Source of the DNA: Candidatus Flexifilum breve
GTDB taxonomy: Bacteria > Chloroflexota > Anaerolineae > Aggregatilineales > Phototrophicaceae
Direction of reading: 5' to 3'
Length of the DNA stretch: 64,000 nt
Assembly (NCBI GenBank): GCA_016717205.1
Contig: JADKGC010000002.1
Span: 1,217,869-1,281,868, forward strand
Under the pieces are notes generated by a model. The model ran no database searches, had not been told where the DNA came from, and saw only the letters and a list, made by a program, of their open reading frames with translations. The position numbers were made by a program, and so were the translations under genes. Numbering within the stretch: position 1 is the first letter of the stretch; each line of letters starts with the position of its first letter. Below are positions 59,547 through 64,000 of this stretch, piece by piece.

Positions 59547-59975
59547 GTTTTCACCTCTTGGTTGTCTAAGGGGTTACACAGTATAGACGGAATCAGATGC
59601 AGAAACCTAACCACCTAGAGCGCCGAGAATCCGGAGAAAGTGCGATTTTCTAAGCGTGCGATCATCTTTCGCCATCGCAGAGCAAGCGCCGAAAGGCGGT
59701 GTGTAGGGGCAGACGTGTGTCTGCCCAATTTCGAGCGCACAGGTAGGTGCGCTCCTACCAGCCTCGACTGGATGGTGTACCTCGTCGCTTCCTCTGCGCT
59801 CTTCGCGCTCTCTGCGGTTCACGCTCTTTTTGCGCTGCTCCTCTGTGTTCTCTGTGGTTCAAGTCTTTTCTCGTTACGTCTCTTGCAGTTTCTGCCCGTA
59901 GGGAAAGCGTCATTCAAGCCGCGCTGATCGTCGGCTATAATGGCGACGCACAAGCAGTTGTCATAGGTGTTCGCT
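59547..59975. other. Intergenic region with repeats and LCP promoter
   Basis: 429 bp. A two-hairpin GTAGGGGCAGAC...GTGCGCTCCTAC repeat at 59703-59758 is followed by direct repeats of a CTCTGTG-GTTCTCTGTGG type (59787-59870), a simple pattern common in many genomes. A TATAAT at 59936-59941, with TTCAAG 17 bp upstream, could be the LCP promoter. No gene seen. Confidence 0.6.
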
Positions 59976-61424
59976 ATGCGTATTCCCAGTTGGTTATTCA
60001 TCGTCGGCGTGATCGTGTTCGTCATTGGCACGGCGCTCTGCTCCGGCGTTTCTTATTTAGCGGCGCGGCAGGCCGCCATCGATCTTGGCGAGAGTGGCAT
60101 CGAACTGGTGTCATTCACCGATTTCCTGCGCGCGCAGCCGACCCCACTGCCGCCCACGGCAACGCCCTACTCGCTGCCAACCGTCACCCCGCGCCCCGGC
60201 GCGACTCTGGCGCCCACAACCAGCGCGCCCACAGCCACCGTCGATGTGCTGGCCGAGTATGAATGGAATGATCCCCGGCGTTTCAACATTCTGTTGATGG
60301 GCATCGACCAGCGGCGCGGCGAAACCGGCACGTTCCGCACCGATACAATGATGATCGTGAGCGTTGATCCGGTGCGCAAAACGGTCGGCATGTTGTCGAT
60401 CCCACGCGACCTGTGGGTACAGATCCCCGGCTACCAGCCGAGCCGCATCAACACCGCCAATGACATCGGCGACCGTGACGGCTACCCCGGCGGTGGTCCA
60501 GCGCTGGCGGCGCGCACCGTCACCGAAAACCTCGGCATCGACGTGGACAAGTACATCCGCGTCAATTTTGATGTGTTCACGACCGTGGTTGATCTCGTCG
60601 CGCCGAGCGGTGTCGAAGTGTGCCCGACGCAGGCCATCGATGACCCGACATATCCCGACGCGGGCTATGGTTTCATTCACGTGACCTTCCCGGCGGGCTG
60701 CCAGACGCTCGACGCGACGCGCTTGCTCCAGTATGCGCGTACGCGCCACACGCAGAACTCCGACTTTGACCGCGCCGCGCGCCAGCAGGAAGTGATCAAA
60801 TCGCTGCGCGACACGGTGATGAGCGCGGGCGGCATCGCCAACCTGATCGTGCATGTGCCGGAACTGTGGACGGAACTCTCTGACAGCTACGTCACCAACC
60901 TGTCGCAGGAAGAACTGTTCGCGCTGGCGTCGCTGGCGCAGGACATCCCGCGGGAGAATATTCGCTCCGCGGTGATCAACCAGTTCTACACCACCCCGCA
61001 GACCAACCCCAACGGCGATCAGGTGCTCATCCTCAACTACTCGGCGTTCCGCGGGCTGCTGCAGGAAGTGTTCGGCGAAAACCAGACGCTCAATACGTCC
61101 GATTTGCGCGACCGGGCGAACGCCGAAGCCGCCAACATCGTCGTGTACAACAATACGACGACGCAGGGGCTGGCCACGCAAACGCGCGATTGGCTGACCA
61201 GCCGCAGCGTGACGATCAGCGCGGTGGGCAACATGCCAGAACCGGATGACAGCGCTGTGACCGTCATTCGCGATTACACGGGCAACCCGTACACCGCGCG
61301 CTATCTGGCGCAGCTCCTCGGCCTGCCGGAAGATCGCATTCAGGTGGCGTCCGATGGACTGACCTCGGCGGATGTGATGGTGGTGGTCGGCTCGGATATT
61401 CAGCCGCTGCTGAGCGGACAGTAA
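59976..61424 (+). CDS. LytR-CpsA-Psr (LCP) family protein with LytR C-terminal domain
   Basis: Transfers teichoic acid or other glycopolymers to peptidoglycan. 482 aa: N-terminal membrane anchor (about 5-30), Pro/Thr linker, the LCP domain (FNILLMGIDQRRGETGTFRTDTMMIVSVDPVRKTVGMLSIPRDLWVQIPGYQPSRINTAND with the catalytic Arg and Asp pattern; LDATRLLQYARTRH), then a LytR_C domain (about 370-480). ATG 59976 follows AGGTG and is preferred to GTG 59967. Followed by a strong terminator. Confidence 0.9.
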   Translation: MRIPSWLFIVGVIVFVIGTALCSGVSYLAARQAAIDLGESGIELVSFTDFLRAQPTPLPPTATPYSLPTVTPRPGATLAPTTSAPTATVDVLAEYEWNDPRRFNILLMGIDQRRGETGTFRTDTMMIVSVDPVRKTVGMLSIPRDLWVQIPGYQPSRINTANDIGDRDGYPGGGPALAARTVTENLGIDVDKYIRVNFDVFTTVVDLVAPSGVEVCPTQAIDDPTYPDAGYGFIHVTFPAGCQTLDATRLLQYARTRHTQNSDFDRAARQQEVIKSLRDTVMSAGGIANLIVHVPELWTELSDSYVTNLSQEELFALASLAQDIPRENIRSAVINQFYTTPQTNPNGDQVLILNYSAFRGLLQEVFGENQTLNTSDLRDRANAEAANIVVYNNTTTQGLATQTRDWLTSRSVTISAVGNMPEPDDSAVTVIRDYTGNPYTARYLAQLLGLPEDRIQVASDGLTSADVMVVVGSDIQPLLSGQ

Positions 61425-61450
61425 CGTCGCTTCAGCTTGCGCGATACAGC

Positions 61451-61490
61451 AAAACGGGGCGCTCCAATGACTGGAGCGCCCCGTTTTTGT
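61451..61490 (+). terminator. Intrinsic terminator after the LCP gene
   Basis: AAAACGGGGCGCTCCA (61451-61466) and TGGAGCGCCCCGTTTT (61472-61487), 16-bp perfect stem with a 5-nt loop, then T run. Confidence 0.9.
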
Positions 61491-61513
61491 TTGTGGCACC
61501 ACAGCGCCGCCGA

Positions 61514-62361
61514 TTAGCGCAGCCGACGCGGCGCAATCAGCGCGATCAATCCGCCTTCCGGGGTGAGCGCGCACACGTACCCCGCGGGGCTGTCGGGCAG
61601 CGTCGTCAGCAGACGCGGCCAGCGCGGGTGGTCACCGTGCTCAACTGCACCAGAATGCCCGTCCCGCGCAGGCACACGCGCACGGGTTCGTCGAGCTGAG
61701 TCGTCTGAGTGCCATCGCGCAGCGTGGCAGACAGCCAAACCGCACTCTGGATAAAGCGGATCAAGCGCGCCAGCGAACCGAGCTGCACCGTGGGATCGGT
61801 CAGCATGCCATTCACAATGAGCACATCGAACTGCGCGTTTTCAGCCTCCGCGCTGCACAGAAGCGCTCCACCCGTGGCGAGGTCGAGGTCGGCGCACCCC
61901 ACGTTGTTCACCGGAAGCGCCGTGCTCGTCGGGAGCGCGGTCGGCTGCGGCGGGATGGACGTAGGAGCAGGCGAGGCTGTGAACGTCGCTGTTGCGCTCG
62001 GCGTGTTGGATGGCGTGTTGCTTGGGGTATTCGACGGCGTGTTGGAAGGGGTATTGCTCGGCGTATTGCTCGGCGTATTCGAAGGTGTGTTACTGGGTGT
62101 ATTCGACGGCGTGTTGGAAGGGGTATTGCTCGGCGTATTCGATGGCGTATTCGAAGGTGTGTTGCTTGGGGTATTGGAAGGCGTATTGCTCGGCGTGTTC
62201 GACGGCGTCGGTGAATATTCAGGTGTATCGGTCGCCGTAAACGTGAAAGTGGGCGTCGGCGTATCAGTGGACAACTGCAGCGCTGGAACGACGCTCGACG
62301 GAATCAACAGGGCAGCAAACAGCAGCGCTACCGCCACTAAGGGCAGGAACCAGTTCTTCAT
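61514..62361 (-). pseudogene. Secreted repeat protein (SNTP repeats), frameshifted near C-terminus
   Basis: Exported protein with a signal peptide (MKNWFLPLVAVALLFAALLIPSSVV), a tetrapeptide (Ser-Asn-Thr-Pro) repeat of 17 units and a globular C-terminal region. The frame of ATG 62361 reaches TTRAGRVC then a stop at 61606; the neighbouring frame continues TTRWPRLLTTLPDSPAGYVCALTPEGGLIALIAPRRLR to 61514 and fits the domain. A two-base insertion in a CGCGC run (around 61618-61626) would explain it. About 281 aa when restored. Role unknown; repeats of this kind make stalks that hold domains off the cell surface. Confidence 0.7.
62000..62203. repeat. 17-unit 12-bp tandem repeat
   Basis: Each unit encodes Ser-Asn-Thr-Pro on the minus strand (on the plus strand GGCGTGTTGGAT and variants). 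Serine codons vary between TCN and AGY, and Thr codons differ, so units are diverged at the DNA level while the protein sequence is constant. Confidence 0.85.
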
Positions 62362-62577
62362 ACGGTAAGCCTTAGACGTGAGATAGGTCAGGAATGCAAG
62401 CAGCAGTGATCGACGCGCAGAAACTAAGGCTCGGTTGCCCCTAGATCCCAACAGAATGTAAGGTTTGATTGGTTAAGAAGTAGGCTGAAGATAGAAGAAG
62501 TCGAGGGAAAAGTCAATTACCGAGACGGTGGCGGCGGCAAATCTGGATGAATTTCAGGTTTGCCGCCGCATTCAAAG

Positions 62578-63045
62578 TTACACCACCGGTTTTGGACGGC
62601 GGAACAGCAGCATCGGCATGGTGATGCCGAGCGCGAGCGCCGCGAGGATCAAGCCCGTGTTGACGAAGTTGACAGCCGTTTCCATGAGGATCGGTTCGGT
62701 GCTCGCGGGCGCGGTCGTCGCCAGACGGATCACGCCGAGCATGGCGCGGTAGGCGAACGACCCCGGCACCATCGGCACCGCGCCGCAAATGCCAAAGACC
62801 AGCGACGGCGTTTCCAGCCGCCGCGCGAACAGATCGCTCATCAGCCCGACAGTCGCCGCGCCCGCGAGCGTCGCCGGGGCAATCGATACGCCGAGCTGCA
62901 TCAACAGGGTGCGCAGCGCATGGCCACACGCGCCGCAGACGAAGCACGCGATCAAGGTTTTGCGCGGCACGTTGAACAGCACGGCAAAGCCGACCGCGAC
63001 CACGCCTGACCAGAAGAAGTCTTGCAGCACAGTCCACAGGTTCAT
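62578..63045 (-). CDS. Threonine/serine exporter ThrE, C-terminal subunit
   Basis: 155 aa, ThrE_2 (DUF3815) type. Membrane helices with LQDFFWSGVVAVGFAVLFNVPRKTLIACFVCGACGHALRTLLMQLG and MVPGSFAYRAMLGVI. In Corynebacterium the same parts form one ThrE protein; here two genes. ATG 63045 overlaps the upstream gene by 4 bp (63042-63045), so they are translationally coupled. Confidence 0.85.
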   Translation of the reverse strand: MNLWTVLQDFFWSGVVAVGFAVLFNVPRKTLIACFVCGACGHALRTLLMQLGVSIAPATLAGAATVGLMSDLFARRLETPSLVFGICGAVPMVPGSFAYRAMLGVIRLATTAPASTEPILMETAVNFVNTGLILAALALGITMPMLLFRRPKPVV

Positions 63046-63845
63046 AGTCCGCTGACCCCCATCAACTGCATCGCCAGCAGCAGCCCAAGCGCGATACACA
63101 TCGAGATCACCGCGCCCGTAAACCCGCGCACCAGCCCGGTGACCATGTGCCCGTTGATCATGTCGCGCAGCGAATTGATCAGGTGGACGCCGGGGACGAG
63201 CAGCAGCACCGAGGCCGCCAGCGCGATCTGCGGGCTGGGGCTGAGATGGAAGATCGTGGCGGTGCTGGCGCCTAACCCGGCGACGAAGGCGGTCACGACG
63301 ACGATCATGAACGAATTGAAATGCTGGCGGCTCATTTCCTGCCGCACGTACATCGCCGCCCCAGCCGACAGAAAGGTCACGGCAAACACGGCCAAATCGG
63401 AGCCGAACAAGCGGCTGAGTCCGGCACAGGCTAACCCCACCATGCCGACCACCACCCACCGATTGTAGTTTGAGCGCATGGCGCTGATGCGCAGCAGTTC
63501 CGCGCGCGCTCCAACACGGTCGACCTCGCCCCAACTAATGCGATAGGCAAGGTCATTTATCGCACAAACGATACTCAGGTTGACGCCCAGCGTCACCACG
63601 CGCCGCACCTTGGTGCGGAATTCTTCCCCGCTGATCGTCGTTACGATCAGGGCATTTGGGGAAACGAGAATGTCGAGCCACGTCGCCCCGAGCGACGTGC
63701 CGATCAGGTGTACAACGCTTTCGACGCGAGATGTATCCGCGCCGTGCTGTAAGAGCATCTGTCCCGCCCACAACGAGAGGTCGATCACATCCCGGAGCGT
63801 CTCGTGATCTAAGGGCGGCTTTTCGATTACAGCCTCTTGGTCCAT
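63042..63845 (-). CDS. Threonine/serine exporter ThrE, N-terminal subunit
   Basis: 267 aa, ThrE_1 (DUF1212) type, about five helices after an N-terminal cytoplasmic domain with the signature LWAGQMLLQHGADTSRVESVV. LLLVPGVHLINSLRDMINGHMVTGLVRG matches the family's PGxxxxNxxxDxxxGxxxxGxxR motif. Exports threonine and serine when in excess. Start ATG 63845. Upstream 63846-64000 holds no visible gene. Confidence 0.87.
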   Translation of the reverse strand: MDQEAVIEKPPLDHETLRDVIDLSLWAGQMLLQHGADTSRVESVVHLIGTSLGATWLDILVSPNALIVTTISGEEFRTKVRRVVTLGVNLSIVCAINDLAYRISWGEVDRVGARAELLRISAMRSNYNRWVVVGMVGLACAGLSRLFGSDLAVFAVTFLSAGAAMYVRQEMSRQHFNSFMIVVVTAFVAGLGASTATIFHLSPSPQIALAASVLLLVPGVHLINSLRDMINGHMVTGLVRGFTGAVISMCIALGLLLAMQLMGVSGL

Positions 63846-64000
63846 TCGTTCCTATCCCCACATAAAACACGTCCCCAGTGTACCGTGAGAGGTCTGGATC
63901 TGAATAGGGGTTTAGCCGAAGAATGAGAAATCGTTTACTGCGAATCCGGTACATTTGTCAGTGAATCGCCGTGATTCCGGCTCGGTAGGCCGATGAATTA
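63846..64000. other. Window end, no gene seen
   Basis: 155 bp upstream of the ThrE gene. It should contain the promoter of the exporter operon; no recognisable element was found, and any neighbour lies beyond the window. Confidence 0.5.

Noticed and set aside
62000..62203. 12-bp repeats as a CRISPR array
   Set aside because: Units are contiguous with no spacers, are in frame and encode SNTP.

Overview
The window is a GC-rich (by eye about 60%) bacterial chromosome segment with densely packed genes on both strands and short intergenic gaps full of palindromic repeats. Gene content points to Chloroflexota, most likely an Anaerolineae-like lineage (inference): two ClpC-type ATPases beside a four-domain S1 protein, secreted proteins with Thr/Pro linkers, a sortase, an LCP/LytR protein, FAS1 proteins, F420-type (DUF385) oxidoreductases, a mycothiol-type MDMPI-fold protein and SnoaL-like proteins. 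There is no prophage, transposase gene, CRISPR array or rRNA. One tRNA gene, tRNA-Ser(GGA), is present.

Layout. 0-8.4 kb: 3' part of metG, an amidohydrolase, two secreted proteins and a tandem pair of uncharacterised paralogues. 8.6-21 kb: protein quality control and translation (ClpC-like ATPase, three SnoaL-fold genes, a phosphoesterase, an MBL hydrolase, ribosomal protein S1, a second ClpC, an HtrA protease). 21-35 kb: envelope and metabolism (polytopic membrane protein, amidase, thiol protein, tRNA-Ser, DMT permease, zinc-ribbon/TPR protein, PfkB kinase, sortase, methyltransferases). 35-43.5 kb: regulated units, namely YceI with a TetR-type operator pair, a nuclease, SDR and DUF385 genes, and a PadR operon with its own inverted-repeat operators. 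43.5-51 kb: FAS1 protein, topoisomerase IB, UbiA prenyltransferase, EF-P, an MFS permease. 51-57 kb: LUD-domain genes (lutC-like, lutB) around a SigZ-like ECF sigma gene and an arsM-arsC pair. 57-64 kb: tandem DUF1295 paralogues, MsrA, LCP protein, a repeat-rich secreted protein and a split threonine/serine exporter.

The best candidate for an undescribed system is at 52.48-54.72 kb. Two promoter-like sequences with identical elements (TTTGCATCCTTTTG, 10 bp, CCGTCTAT) precede a small ORF plus sigZ, and arsM plus arsC. This suggests a self-activating ECF sigma factor with a Cys-rich tail that drives arsenic methylation and reduction, with no anti-sigma gene in sight. Also notable are the YceI operator pair, the PadR operators, a MITE-like element with 17-bp terminal inverted repeats, and a palindromic repeat family that doubles as transcription terminators.

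Caution on quality: four genes (DinB-like, lutC-like, arsC, and the secreted protein at 61.5-62.4 kb) carry an apparent frameshift, and an 83-bp G-rich tract at 49.4 kb distorts the end of the MFS gene. Three of the four frameshifts and the G tract fall within 47.1-54.4 kb, so that stretch may contain consensus or assembly errors.
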